Numbered from the stretch's first letter, positions 47,453 to 61,303 are shown. The stretch: 64,000 nucleotides of DNA from Macrobrachium rosenbergii (GCF_040412425.1 NC_089782.1:45811322-45875321); one strand, 5' to 3'. Notes: generated by a model not told the origin, from the letters alone. Numbers and translations: made by a program.

Positions 47453-47910
47453 ATAAACTCAAAATATTTATCCCGCTATTTTCAAAATATTCTGATCATC
47501 TGGTCTACAGTTAATGAAAACAAAAACAAAAAATTCAGTGAAAAACAGAAAGTTCTTACGCTGTAAGCTGGGAGGAGACAAAAAATAATCAAGCTTGCAG
47601 CAACTCGATTATAGCTTATTCATCACATGAATTATTCAGGCGCACAGTTTAGAAGTCGATTTTTATTACCCAATAAATTATCTGGAAGAATGCGTTGGGA
47701 ATTGATAAATCCCCTTTGACAATAATCTTCTAAGGGGAGTACAAGTATTAATTTTAAAAATTAGAGCAGTGTAGAAACGAGATGCAGTTAGATCGAAGCC
47801 TTCAGTATAAAAGCTACTGACAAAGAAAATTGTAAAATATTTCACATGAAAAAAATATATAGCCATTAAAAACGAATCAATGCGACAGGATCATAAAGAA
47901 TGACAGTCAG
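47453..47910. other. unique AT-rich sequence
   Basis: No feature recognised; a 62-codon minus frame has no motif. Confidence 0.45.
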
Positions 47911-48143
47911 TAAGCCCCGTAGGAAGGTTGTGACGTCAGTGCACCTCCGTGGCATTACTTAAGGGACCTTGCAGTTTCCCTTCGGCCCCTAGTTGCAACC
48001 CCTTTCATTCCTTTTACTGTACCTCCATTCATAAATCTTTCTTCCATCGTACTCGCCACCCTCTTCTAACACCTGTTACACCTGGAAAACCTTATAACTG
48101 TAAATTCCCGTTTCAGCGCTGAATGACCTCATAGGTCCCAGAG
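47911..48143 (+). mobile_element. family A copy 6, internally deleted
   Basis: Starts CCCCGTAGGAAGGTTGTGAC and lacks the GTGCACTGTAGG block and the ACAATTG region. The 3' hairpin CAGCGCTGAATGACCTCAT is intact on its left side. It ends directly in a (TA)n run. Confidence 0.85.
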
Positions 48144-48167
48144 CTATATATATATATATATATATAA

Positions 48168-48247
<80 letters not shown>
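48144..48247. repeat. (TA)n microsatellite after family A copy 6
   Basis: Starts exactly where the element's usual CTATATTC end would be, so it probably grew from that tail. Confidence 0.93.
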
Positions 48248-48249
<2 letters not shown>

Positions 48250-48437
48250 TGTTCTACAGTCAGTAGGATATGAAGTGTTAAAATTGAGAAAATATAAAGT
48301 CAGATATACAGTTATGAACAGTAAAGGATTTTTGAGGAACATTGAAAAGGACGATTACCAAAATTCTACCAGAAGCGAAAGAAAGAGGTCAGTCAAAGAC
48401 AGCAAATCTGCAGTGGGTTGAAAACCTTTTAAATGAC

Positions 48438-48995
48438 CGACCTCGTAGGGTGGTAGTGCCGTCAGTGCATCTTATGCGGTGCACTGTAGGCATTACTCAA
48501 GGCTTCTTGCAGCGTCCCTTCGGCCCCTATAGCTGCAACCCCTTTCATTCCTTTTGCTGTACTTACGTTCGTACTCTCTTTCGTATATCTCTCTTTCCAC
48601 TTGATACGTTCGTACTCTCTTTCGTATATCTCTCTTTCCACCCTCTCCATCAATCGTTTCCCATTGCAACTGCGAGATTTTCCTCCTGTTTCACCTTTCA
48701 AGCCTTTCCACTCTTAATTTTCCCTTTCAGCGTTGAGTGACCTCATAGGTCCCAGCGCTTGGCCTTTGGCCTAAATCAGGGGTTCCGAACCTGGTGCTCG
48801 CGAGCGCCTCTGTGCTCTATGATGGTCTGGCAGTGCTCTTTCGAAGTTGTTAAAATCGTGCTCGCGAGCACCAACTCTTCGTAGGCCTAACTGCCGAATT
48901 TAAAATACCCTTCCGCCTTTTTCGTTTTATATATATATAACAGTGCTTGCGAGTTGCTTCGGCAAACACTAGCCTAAATCCTATATTCTATTCTA
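48438..48995 (+). mobile_element. family A copy 7, carrying a hAT-like insertion
   Basis: Full-length element with an internal 37-bp duplication of ACGTTCGTACTCTCTTTCGT (about 48566 and 48606). Near its 3' end it is interrupted at 48777-48971. It resumes with CTATATTCTATTC. Confidence 0.88.
48777..48971. mobile_element. non-autonomous hAT-like DNA transposon (MITE), 195 bp
   Basis: Begins CAGGGGTTCCGAACC; the right end, read in reverse complement, is TAGTGTTTGCCGAAGC. The imperfect terminal repeats have the CAGNG/TAGNG start known for hAT elements. The flanking 8-bp repeat GCCTAAAT (48769-48776 and 48972-48979) matches the hAT target-site length. Inside are two copies of GTGCTCGCGAGC-type words (48800 and 48859). 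No transposase frame. Confidence 0.8.
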
Positions 48996-49912
48996 TCTAA
49001 GTGACCGAAGCCGAGCAGCTGTCTTATACTAGAAAGGTTTACTAAAAGAAGGGCGAGAGATAATCTGTTCTTTATATCTGATGTTTTGTTTTTGCGTGAA
49101 TCAGAATTCATGCCTTGCTTTGGCTCACTGCTTAAGACTCTTAATTATTTTTTTTATATTCATTCCTAACCCTGTTCCGATCTTAGTCACTTCTCATAAA
49201 AGGTTAGTCTGGTCTTAGTTTTTTGTTTAGACTTGTATTTTAACCTTGCTATTGACATCTGGTAAAAGAAGTAATGTTCTCAGCTGAATTATAGTTTTGT
49301 TGTTCGATTGTTTTTTCTTTACTCAAGTCGTATAGTCTAACTGCATTTGCTTGTGCATTTCTTAAGTTTTTTAAATTGTATGTCTAGACGTATGTCCCTG
49401 CAGTTATTTTTTTTATTAAAGTGTTGAGAATTACGTTTTTTAAACTGTGATCTGGATTGGTTTTAATGAAGTTTGTGAAATGTTTATAGAATATGAATAA
49501 GTAGCAATGAATTAACTGCGTATAATATAACGGTTAAACTATGTAAACATGAAGTGTATAAAGTATAAAAGTAGGCAAAATGTTATTTGACATTGTTTTA
49601 ATACTTATACGCAGCTTTAGTGCATTGAACTCAAGACGAAAGTGTGAGATTTTGGCTGGAAAGCCAGTAAAATAGTTGGTTGAAACTTGACGAAATCGAC
49701 AGCACCAGCTGGCGTTATTATCAACCTAGATATAAAATAGAGCGGCAGTGACTCAGAGAAAGAACGGAACGAGCGAAAATGACGACCCGGGAAAGTAGGC
49801 GAAAGTTAATTGGTGCCGGATATGCCAGAGCTCTCGTGTAATGGGTGTGTTCTCTGTGTCCGGAGAGTAAACAAAGATACGAGATACGGAGGGGACGTTC
49901 CATTTAAAACTT

Positions 49913-49914
<2 letters not shown>
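48996..49914. other. unique AT-rich sequence, no gene seen
   Basis: No motif-bearing frame. Confidence 0.5.
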
Positions 49915-49974
<60 letters not shown>

Positions 49975-49979
49975 TGTGG
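49915..49979. repeat. (GT)n microsatellite
   Basis: About 31 GT units with one A. Confidence 0.98.
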
Positions 49980-50501
49980 ACTTCGTTGGGTGTTGATCGA
50001 AATTAACCCATTCATTTTTTCAGCAATTTTTTTTTTTAATTGCAACGTCCCCTGAAGTACATTTTTCTTGGTCGAATGTTAATTGTGCTTATGTGCTTTT
50101 ATAACTAAATTTATGGTGTGAAAAAGGGTTAATCTCTACCTAATTTTTTACTTTAAAAGGGTTGTAAGTATATTTTTGTATAATATCCTTGATTATTGCA
50201 GCTTTCGAAATATCACATACAAAACATGAAAAGATTAAAAAAAATATGAAACTATACAACGGAGAGAGAGAAAGAGAGAGATGAAGAACTAATATCGTTC
50301 TTGAATCCCTGGAGCTTTGATTCCTTTAAAAGCCAACATTTCTGCGAATTGATGGCTACGGTGGTTAATGATTCACAAAACGATTGAATTGGGAGATGAG
50401 TCACATCCGGATGCCTGTTTTGTGCCTGAATCATGACGGAGCCTTGAAAGAAGTCGAGAGTAATTGTGTTAGGTCATTGTTCCTTGTTCTGTGTCTGTTT
50501 G

Positions 50502-50506
<5 letters not shown>
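49980..50506. other. unique AT-rich sequence
   Basis: No feature recognised. Confidence 0.45.

Positions 50507-50558
<52 letters not shown>
50507..50558. repeat. (GA)n microsatellite
   Basis: About 26 GA units. Confidence 0.97.
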
Positions 50559-50559
<1 letters not shown>

Positions 50560-50648
50560 CGCCATGTTTCTCTGAATTCTGTGTACGTTGAGGAAAGTAA
50601 TTTAGGTCCTGCATTGATGATTCTGTAAACAATTTGAAAGGGACCACC

Positions 50649-50872
<224 letters not shown>

Positions 50873-50879
50873 AAGAAGT

Positions 50880-50910
50880 TCAGTTACAACAACAACAACA
50901 ATAGCAACAT

Positions 50911-50962
<52 letters not shown>
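50880..50962. repeat. (CAA)n and (CTA)n tracts
   Basis: A short CAA run, then about 17 CTA units. Confidence 0.95.
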
Positions 50963-51328
50963 GATGAATGTAGATTCTTTTACCCCAGGAAAGTAGAAAA
51001 GTTTGCGGTGTGCCGTGTATGACCACACTGGAGGGTACTAAAGTACCTTTATACCGTCCCTCTGGTCTCAGCTGTATTGCTGGTTCTGCCCATAAATTTC
51101 TCATGGTGGCTTTCCACCTTGCTGTCCAATTTGTATAATTATGTCTTGATCAAATTATCGCATCTCGTATGAGAGGAAATCCTTCCGGTCAGCCGTAAGA
51201 CAAAAAAGTAAGGACAAAAAATTATTCTCGTCTTGTTGGAACTCTTTTGCATTGTTAATGATAACAATAAAATTTGATATGCTGCAAAATGGCTGCAGTG
51301 TTAGTTTAACTTGCCTTATTTAGTTCAA

Positions 51329-51331
<3 letters not shown>

Positions 51332-51365
<34 letters not shown>
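51332..51365. repeat. (CT)n microsatellite
   Basis: About 17 CT units. Confidence 0.96.
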
Positions 51366-51369
<4 letters not shown>

Positions 51370-51893
51370 GCCCGTACTTTTACCTAAATGTTGAATTTCG
51401 CATCCTCTAAGTCAAGACCTTGCCCCGTAGTAATAAAAAGCGAACGTATATGTTATGAAAATTCGGGAATATAAATTGCTTTCCTCCATAAAGGAAATGA
51501 TGAACAAAGGAATAATAATTATATATAGGTGAATCGGAACAAAAAACTTAATATAAAACTTACTGTATATCCAAACTTTTCTCTCTTTAACACAGGTAGT
51601 CCACGTGTAATAAAATTTACATTAAACCGTCATCAAGTTTTCATCAAAGAAATGCAAATAAACAGGGTGTGCTTGGTATAATATAATCGCTATGCAGCTA
51701 CGAAATTACTTAAATACTGCCGTCACTTTTAATAGGGCTGGTACACTAGCGTGCACACATTGACCCAAATGTGTGAGTCAGTGGTGTGAATGGTAAAGGA
51801 ATCAAGAAACTAAAACATGTTGATTTATTGACCTGAGTAAGTCGCACCAGTTAGTAATATCCTTGTGAACAAAGGTTTTGCGATTAACCACAC
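51366..51893. other. unique AT-rich sequence
   Basis: No feature recognised. Confidence 0.45.
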
Positions 51894-51949
51894 ACTGACC
51901 AAGGAATTGTTGCCACATTCAAAATAAGGAATTGTACTTACCATATGCT

Positions 51950-52022
<73 letters not shown>

Positions 52023-52305
52023 TGATTTCCCAGTGCAAACCAAGGAATTGTAATGACTTCATGCGAACCAAGGATTCCCAATTACTTCGTCCGAAACAAT
52101 GAATTCTGACTCATGCGAACCAAGGACTTGTAGTTACCAGGAGCGACACATGAAATTCAAATTACTTCTTACAAGTCAAGGGATTGTAATTACTCGACGC
52201 AAACCAGGGTATGTTAGTTAATCCGTGCGAACCAAGGAATTTTAATTAACTCTTGCCAACCAAGGAATGTTCTTTACCCCTGCGAACAAAGTTAATTACT
52301 TGAGT
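51894..52305 (+). repeat. degenerate ~33-bp tandem repeat containing a (GA)n block
   Basis: GCGAACCAAGGAATTGTAAT-type units recur about a dozen times with large divergence. A (GA)n run (51954-52020) sits between the second and third unit. Confidence 0.78.
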
Positions 52306-52828
52306 TATAATGTAATCCTATTGGAACGTACTTATTGTATCTGAGATGAAAATGAACATTCCGCAAGCTTTGTAAGCAAATAAATAAACAGTTATAGTCT
52401 AGGGATAAGACTGTAGATGTTTTTCTGAGTCATCGTGTTTAGGAGTTTACTGGCAGTAACTAAATTTCATAAATGCATGACGTTCTGGAATGAGTTTAGG
52501 AGATACCATTTAGTTTTTGGGGCTAACAGTGTCACCTTAGCCCGTTGTTTATAAATTTTTATAATTTTATTTTGTACCATTTGACGTTGGAATTTCAAAT
52601 TTATAGCTCCTCCATTTTCATTGCAACGCCTATCTGTCAAAAATGACAGTTCAGCATTTCCCGAGTGAAGATTATTTTTTTCTTGTGTTCAAACTGAGCC
52701 ATTCGTGTCATGTGATATTCCGGAAGTACGCGAAATTTAATTACATATATTCAATTCTTCTTTTGTGTAGAGTTACACTACATCCTTTCTCTGAATAGTT
52801 TTGCTCAAATTTTGCTCTCTCTCATACA

Positions 52829-52829
<1 letters not shown>
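52306..52829. other. unique AT-rich sequence
   Basis: No feature recognised. Confidence 0.45.
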
Positions 52830-52908
<79 letters not shown>

Positions 52909-53045
52909 CATATATGCAGTATATATATATGTGTGTGTGTATGAGAGGAGAGAGAGGATTTAATCGAAAAATTATGGAATGGCTCTCTTTCCTTCTCTCT
53001 CACGCCATATTTTATGCTCCAGTAAGCTTTTTAGTTTATATATAT

Positions 53046-53122
<77 letters not shown>

Positions 53123-53155
53123 CATACACACACACACATATACTCCACATACATA
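52830..53155. repeat. two (TA)n tracts with (GT)n/(CA)n edges
   Basis: TA runs at 52830-52930 and 53035-53140 are separated by about 100 bp of unique sequence. CA on one edge and GT on the other give partial inverted symmetry. Confidence 0.95.
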
Positions 53156-54652
53156 CAGTAGAGGTCGTCTTTTATGAGGCATGAGTAGGCCTACAGTAGT
53201 TTGATAAAGCGTTGTCAGGTGGTCTCCTTTATGTGTTTGGTGAAGTTAAGATTGCTATTTATGTTATTCATCTATTTTTTTTTTTTTTTTTTTGGGGGAG
53301 GAAATAGAATGCTATAAAAGCAAGGCAAAGGTGTAAAGAAAGAGGATTGCTAAGATTAACTTGCAGCAGAACGAGAAAATTGCACGGCAGATATTTCCAG
53401 AGTTATGTGCCGTAAATTTCAGTAAAGGTGCAGTATTTCCTTGAATTGTAACCTTATTGCAACGGGTCCAAGTATTGACTTTTGTTGTTGGGAATCGTAT
53501 AGCTAAGTTATTTGACTTTTTTTGCGTAAAGAGCAGTATTTTGATGCTCTTGCGCTTGACAGGTATCCGAAAAAATTTGATAAATGTTTTAGTCCTAAAG
53601 ATTGCTTGGAATTGAAGCGTACGATTTCATGAACTTTTTTTTCCCGGGGCGGGGGTGGGGGGTTGCACGCCACGCGAATGAATTTTAACCAGATTTTCAT
53701 TCACTTTAGAAATAGCATCGATACAGTTGTGCTTTAGTTCATGTTTGGTTCTTTACAGTTTTTTTCGTATATTAATTATCAATACAAGTCTTGTAAACCT
53801 TATTGCGCATGCAAGGTTGCTATCGTTCGGTTGAAAACACACGTTATGGGGATTGGCCAGGGAAAAATACTTTAGGAAAAGTTTGTTAAAAGACGAAATT
53901 ATTAACAAACAAGACTCTGCATGCAGGATCATCAAACAGGGCCATGTCAGTAGAAAATCAAAATAAAAAGAAAAAGCTGTGGGCTCGCGAAGGACCACAA
54001 AGAAGGGAAGTAACCACCCGTCAGCTCCGTGTGACCCTCAATTAGGCGTGGGCAGCCGCGGTTATTTCAGGCCGTGAAGGGGTCATGGGGTAGGCTATAT
54101 GGGCAGGAAGCCCCCGAAAGTGCCCCGTTCAGATAACCATTGAACACTTGGCATCACATTACTCTGAACGTGTCGTGCCAAGCGTGGGTATGAAGAGTGG
54201 TTTTTTTTTTTTTTCTGGCGGGGTAGGCTAACTACAAAAACATAAAAACGGTGCAGTTATATAACTACTAAAAATATACTAATTGAAGTATTATTTGTTG
54301 TCATTGCAAAGGCTGATGGGACGGGCCCCTTAATGGCCTCATGTAACACATTCTAGTGGGAAAAATCCTAAAAGGAAATGGAAATAAAAAAAAAGTTGCA
54401 GTGATTGCCAGAGGATACGTCCCACGATAGTAAAACATATAAACGCACGTAAGCAACTACAAACAGGTTGTAAACGAGTCAACGACCGCAGATGGAGAAA
54501 GAATCATTGCCGAATTTTGGATAATCGTACGAAATAATGGACAGGACTACCAGTAAGTCGCCGACTTGCGTTCAACCTGTTTCTGATCTGTGTGCGACAA
54601 GTAACCAACGTGCGTTTATGATGTTTTACTGTAATATGGACCAACCCATATA
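53156..54652. other. unique sequence, no gene seen
   Basis: Poly(T) at 53275-53294. 53990-54200 is somewhat richer in GC, with no frame or RNA gene I can recognise. Confidence 0.45.
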
Positions 54653-55215
<563 letters not shown>

Positions 55216-55442
55216 CATTCCACTCTAGTCCAACCCATGTGCATGCCTAGTCTCGAATTTCCACGCTGACACCATAACAAACACCTGTTAGAATGACGAC
55301 CCTTTAACCAGTGTGGTATAGCCTTGATGTTCCATCGGATATCGCTGGAAGAAAATGCTGTGCAGGAAAGGTCAGAGTTGAAGTGGCGTTCCGGGCATTG
55401 TAACTTTTGTAAATATAGACCGTCAGTAGGTGAGATACATTC
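55216..55442. other. unique sequence
   Basis: A minus frame of 89 codons (55212-55481) without a motif; no gene called. Confidence 0.4.
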
Positions 55443-55631
55443 TGTAACACTTTCCAAGTACAGTGTTAAATTAGGAAACACTAAAGGCTGGCTGCATAGC
55501 GAGAACTTGTCATTTTTCGTTCTTTTGATTTATTAATGGTTTTATTCTGCGTTGCTTCGCTGCCTCGAAAAAAAAGTAGTTAAATTCATAGCATTTTTTT
55601 TTATTATATAACTCAGTATATTGCATTATGC

Positions 55632-55677
<46 letters not shown>

Positions 55678-55995
55678 AACACTTTCCAAATATAGTGTTA
55701 AATTAGAAATTCATTTCTCGTTATAATGTGGTTCGGATTCCACAATAAGCTGTAGGTCCCGTTGCTAGGTAACCAACTGGTTCTTAGCCACGTAAAATAA
55801 ATCTCATCCTTCGGGCCAGCCCTATGAGAGCTGCTAATTAGCTCAGTGGTCTGATTAAACTAAGCCATACTTAACTAAGGGCTGACTACATAGGGAGAAT
55901 TTGTCATTTTTCAGCGTTGCCTCGGTGCCATAAAAAAAAACAGTTACATCCACAGCATTTTATTTTATACAACTTTATATATTGGATTAAGCCTT
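55443..55995 (+). repeat. ~200-bp tandem duplication, second copy holding a SINE
   Basis: TAACACTTTCCAA(G/A)TA(C/T)AGTG starts at 55444 and 55677. GGCTGGCTGCATAG...GTCATTTTTCG is matched by GGCTGACTACATAG...GTCATTTTTCAG at 55885. The first copy is uninterrupted; the second carries SINE B copy 4 at 55706-55878. A (CT)n at 55634-55674 separates the two. Confidence 0.87.
55706..55878 (+). mobile_element. SINE family B copy 4, 5'-truncated
   Basis: Starts in the body at GAAATTCATTTCTCG and lacks the tRNA-like head. It runs to CATACTTAACTAA. The empty site at about 55473 gives its limits. Confidence 0.88.
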
Positions 55996-56081
55996 TTTCT
56001 CATTTATTTCTTTGTAACTTTGTCTTTATTCTGTTTCCTGTTTTCCTGCCTACTTTCATATCTCAAATCTAAGATCTTTGC

Positions 56082-56101
56082 TCTCTCTCTCTCTCTCTCT
56101 C
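56082..56101. repeat. (CT)n microsatellite
   Basis: Ten CT units immediately left of SINE B copy 5. Confidence 0.9.
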
Positions 56102-56376
56102 CAGTGCTTCGTTGTAGGGGTGGGTAGAGCTCTCGGCTAGCACGCTGTTGGTCCACCGTTCGACTCTCCGACCAGCCAGTGAAGAATTAGAGGAGTTTAT
56201 TTCTGGTGATAGAAAATCATTTCTCGTTATATGTGGTTCGGATTTCACAATAAGCTGTAGGTCCCGTTGCTAGGTAACCCCTTGGTTCTTAGCCACGTAA
56301 AATAAATCTAATCCTTTGGGCCAGCCCTAGGAGAGCTGTTAATCAGCTCAGTGGTCTGGTTAAACTAAGGTATATT

Positions 56377-56381
<5 letters not shown>
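56102..56381 (+). mobile_element. tRNA-derived SINE, family B copy 5
   Basis: Head with GGGTGGGTAGAGCTCTCGGC (A box region) and CACCGTTCGACTCTCC (B box). The body is complete to CTAAGGTATATTTATTT. Bounded by (CT)n on both sides (ends at 56101, resumes at 56382), so it appears to have inserted into a CT tract. Confidence 0.9.

Positions 56382-56457
<76 letters not shown>
56382..56457. repeat. (CT)n microsatellite
   Basis: About 37 CT units. Confidence 0.97.
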
Positions 56458-56459
<2 letters not shown>

Positions 56460-57984
56460 CGTGTAAATGTCTCCTTTTTTATTCCCCATTAGTTATATAC
56501 TCAAGTAACTCTCATCCCAATAATTATTCCGTGGCTCATTTTCCTCCTCACGCAGTAAGGTCTGTACAGAGCTCAGCGAACTATTAGGTTAGTTCTGATT
56601 TGTTGCTTAGTGAGACTGCGACCTGTGATAATATCCAATGACAGGTCAGTCATTCACTCCTTCAAAGCTTCAGTGACCTGGCCAAGATACCCCAGTGTAG
56701 GCATTTCAGAGTGCCGATGAGCCAGTGTTTTTTTTTTTTTTCCAACCCTGTCTAACGTGAATTAAGGGGCGTGTTGTTCATGGAGGATAAGGTTTTATTA
56801 ACAAAAGTAATGCATTTCGTGATAATGGACTCTGTTTACATAACGTGATGGAGGACTCTTAGTGTACCTAAACATGATAATGGATCCTTATGTACATAAT
56901 GTCGTAGCGAGCTGTAGTAAATGGTATATGGGATTTGGCTATTAATTAGTGGTACTTTTTTTCGTGTTTTTTAGGAACATGTTTTTTCCTTTGTAGCAGC
57001 TGTAGATTTATTAGTATGATTAAATTAGGTAGCTAGCTGGGTTTTGTATAGTGTCGTCGACAGTAAATACTGAATTTTGAAAAGCTTGTTTCATATTTTT
57101 TATATTAATAGATAGAAATAAAGTGGTGTGTTCATCTTGTACTTACTTGCCGATTTACCGCCTAGAGATTACTATATGATATAATATTTAGAATTAGTAT
57201 AGTCATTTTTTTGTTGCCTCTGGAATGATGACCTCATTCTTCAAGTTAACATATAATTTCCTTTTTAATATTTTTTCTAATTACTGTAGTGTCTCAACAT
57301 ATTCATAGTCTTTGTCAAGTATTTTTCCATGCTATATAATATTGTATGTATGACAGTAATTTTTTTCCACTTATAAAATGATTTTACTAACCTTGAAATA
57401 TTTTCCACTTGTTTCTGATATTTTGCAGTATTTTAAATACATTTTTTAACTTACTGTAATCTATGCTGTACATTAGCTTTATGTGAATTCAAATGACTTA
57501 TCTTTAACCTTTTATTCTACAATAGTACATTATTTTTGTGTACTGTACTTGTGCATAAAAACTATTTGCATATAAGCTGTATTTTTCGTATATTTACATA
57601 TTTTATGTATTTATATGATCAATATAATTTACAGTATGTAGGTGCACAATCTAGATTCATTATTTATAACTATTTTTAATTCTTCATGACATCCATTTAA
57701 TGCCCAGTGCCCCCTTTTTTGAGATATGGAATGACCATGAGCTAACACAATATATCGATATCTTAGCAGCCTTAAACGGATTAGGTAAGCTTTAAGACAT
57801 TAGGACCGTCACCAAGGGACAGTGTGATAACTACTAAAATGGTTATTTTTTTATCCGTTTGTGCATGAGTTTAATAATTGCCAACAGGCCGAGGAGGAAA
57901 ACGGTCAGTGGTGCTGACGCCGTTTTTTCCCCTTCCTGTTTGTACATTTACTTCTCTTAAGGATGAACCAGGTTTGGACTCTGG
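56458..57984. other. unique AT-rich sequence, no gene seen
   Basis: Notably AT-rich and repeat-poor from 56900 to 57700, with no open frame of note. Confidence 0.5.
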
Positions 57985-58745
57985 GTTCCTCCTGCTACTG
58001 TTTTTAGGTAAAACAGAACCCCCTGCAGAAAGTGGTTATGGATGTGATAAACACAGTTCTCTCTGGTTTCTGGTTGTGGATGTAACCAGCGCTTCCCTAT
58101 CCAGTTACCAGTTATGGATGTGGTGAACGCGGACAGTGCCAGTAACTGGTTGTGGATGTGATAGCAACTGACCTTTCCAGAAACTGGTTATGGATGTGAT
58201 GAACGCAACCATATCTAGAAATGGTTATGGCTGTGATAAACACAACCATCTCCAGAAACTGGTTATGGATGTGATGAACGCAACCATATCTAGAAGCTGG
58301 TTATGGATGTGATAAACACAACCATCTCCAGAAACTGGTTATGGATGTGATGAATGCAGCCATATCTAGAAGCTGGTTATGGATGTGATAAACACAACCA
58401 TCTCCAGAAACTGGTTATGGATGTAATAAACACAACCATCTCCAGAAACTGGTTATGGATGTAATAAACACAACCATCTCCAGAAACTGGTTATGGATGT
58501 GATAACAACAGACCTCTCCAGAAACTGGTTATGGATGTGATGAACACAACCATATCTAGAAACTGGTTGTGGATGTGATCAACACGACCCTCTCCAGAAA
58601 CTCGCCGGTAACTGGTTATGGATGTTATAAACAAGACCATTTCCAGTGACTGGCTTTGGATGTGATTAACACAACCTTCTCCAGAGGTTGGTTATGGATG
58701 TGGTCATCATAACCTTCTCTGGAAAGTGGATGTGGATGTGCCTGC
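57985..58745 (+). repeat. 38-bp tandem repeat array (~19 copies)
   Basis: Unit AACTGGTTATGGATGTGATA continued by AACACAACCATCTCCAGA. GGATGT is spaced 38 bp at 58381, 58419 and 58457. The centre (58200-58540) is most uniform; both edges decay. Confidence 0.93.
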
Positions 58746-59362
58746 CTAAGAGCTAGCCAGATTTTATTGAGCCATTTTTGTGTCAAGAATGTTGATATTA
58801 TTTTGTATATATTATGATCTTTTCGGTAAAGGTGGCGTACTACTAAAGGTCAGTTGTATTCCAGATATACATTGGATATGATCTGTTAAAATGTGATTTT
58901 ACTTTGATGTTCTTTCTGTACATAATTTTTAAAAGGAAATGATTAGTCATGATTAAGAGTATGTTATAATGTGAAAATTTTAGAGGAAGATTCATTCGTC
59001 AAGATAGAGACAGTAAATTATATAAAGATATTTTAAAATGTGTGTAATGAGGGCCAGACTAATCGTCTGATGAGTAGTGCTTATATACACCCAAGTCTTG
59101 GATTCCAATATATTTCCAAATGTCTTCTTACAGAGGATTAACAAAATGAAGGTAATCGGAGTCCTGAACTGATTTATTTTCGATGTCAAGTCATCATCAT
59201 TCTCAATTCGGTAAACTCTCCAAGTTTTTACAGATGACTTTTGTTATTTATCAAGGAAAGAATTTTTTCTTCTTGAAAATTCAGTTAAATTATGTTTGTT
59301 TACTAATTCGATTCTCTACTTTCGGAAGACAAAATGCAACGCGTTAAAAACTTACTTAACGG
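58746..59362. other. unique AT-rich sequence
   Basis: No feature recognised. Confidence 0.45.
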
Positions 59363-59462
59363 TATGCGAGTGATGAACGTATCCGTATTCGGTTACGGAG
59401 GTGATGAACGTATCCGTATTCGGTTACGCAGGTGATGAACGTATCCGTATTCGGTTACCAGA
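59363..59462 (+). repeat. 31-bp tandem repeat, three copies
   Basis: GTGATGAACGTATCCGTATT followed by CGGTTAC, three near-identical copies; recent. Confidence 0.95.
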
Positions 59463-60045
59463 TTACTTAGGATAATAAGATCATCCCCTAAATAACAGGA
59501 AGCCTTTGACACTTATTTGTAAATATCCCTCAAGAATTGATAGAGGATCTTTTAAAGAGTCGTTGCACATTTATTTTAAAGTGCCTTTAGTTGGTAAGAT
59601 CATAATTTTTGTTATAAAAACTTTTCGACTTAGAAACTTCGTTGAAAACGCCAAGTTTTTAATGAATCCTTGTTGCGCTTTTTTTTATGTTTAAGAACGG
59701 TTAAGAAAATGAGACCCCTGCTTTTCTTGACGGAATTTAGCTTAGAGATCTTAGAATTATTTCAAGATCTTAAATCGTTGTAAATATGTACTTGTGCTTA
59801 ATGTTATATTAACGTGTATTTGAATGGTAAGTACCATTAAATTTTACAGTTATGTTTAGAAAACTCTTCAAAATTTATGATCATCTTTAATTCTGCTCCT
59901 AATTTTGTATGCATTAAATAGTTCACACACGAAATTTACAACAGAAACTTAATACAATGTATATATTGTGCAATGTATATATACTGTATATCTTACCACC
60001 GTAGCTTTCTGTGCCTGAAGTGTGTATATTGATAGGAAGTCTCTT
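59463..60045. other. unique AT-rich sequence
   Basis: A 62-codon frame (59506-59694) has no motif; not called. Confidence 0.45.
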
Positions 60046-60046
60046 T

Positions 60047-60121
<75 letters not shown>

Positions 60122-60126
60122 GTATA

Positions 60127-60199
<73 letters not shown>

Positions 60200-60200
60200 T
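60046..60200. repeat. (TA)n with a (GT)n centre
   Basis: About 60 bp TA, a short GT patch, then about 60 bp TA. Confidence 0.97.
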
Positions 60201-60555
60201 GTGTGTATATATATGTATGAAATGTAGTGCTTTTATGTATTTTACCACTTTGTGTATGTATGAGAAGCATATATATGTGTATGTATTGTTCTCAGTAACT
60301 GAGTTCACAGCGTAGCGCAGGCGTGTGCTGGAATCACGCTATTTATTTCGGAAAAAAAAATCATTCAAAAGGAAATTATAGTTCTTTTAGCCAAAAGGCA
60401 AATTGTCAAGTTGTATGTAAATAATAGTAGCATGAGTAATGTCATTTGTGACTGCTGTTCGGCAGCATCCAGTTTTGGTACAAAATAAAACATGTTTTGT
60501 TGAAAAAGAAATCGTCAAAATATAGTTTGGAAATTAGACCTATAGTTTTTCCGAA

Positions 60556-60557
<2 letters not shown>
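60201..60557. other. unique AT-rich sequence
   Basis: No feature recognised. Confidence 0.45.
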
Positions 60558-60613
<56 letters not shown>

Positions 60614-60648
60614 GAAAACCATTCCAAAATATAAAATAGGGTTTGAAT

Positions 60649-60704
<56 letters not shown>

Positions 60705-60735
60705 CCATTCCAAAATATAAAATAGGGTTTGAATT

Positions 60736-60791
<56 letters not shown>

Positions 60792-60827
60792 TGAAAACCA
60801 TTCCAAAATATAAAATACGGTTTGAAT

Positions 60828-60886
<59 letters not shown>

Positions 60887-60935
60887 TGGTTATGAAAACC
60901 ATCCAAAGTTTAAAACAGGATTTGAATTTATACAG

Positions 60936-61005
<70 letters not shown>

Positions 61006-61064
61006 ATGAAAACCATTCCAAAGTTTAAAACAGGATTTGAATTTACACACACACACACACACAC

Positions 61065-61123
<59 letters not shown>

Positions 61124-61232
61124 AGAGAAAGCTATGAAAACCATTCCAAAGTTTAAAACAGGATTTGAGTTTAAAGAGGGAGAGAAACAGAGAAAACTAT
61201 GAAAACCATTCCGAAGTTTAAAACAGGATTTG

Positions 61233-61303
<71 letters not shown>

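Noticed and set aside
56102..56175. A functional tRNA gene at the SINE B head
   Set aside because: The same head occurs in three other copies joined to the same body; it is the SINE promoter.
57878..58126. 82-codon plus frame beginning MPTGRGGKRS
   Set aside because: Its second half is 38-bp repeat and the first half has no motif, splice signal or second support.
59060..59090. CTGATGAG word suggesting a hammerhead ribozyme core
   Set aside because: No matching GAAA partner with flanking stems within a suitable distance.
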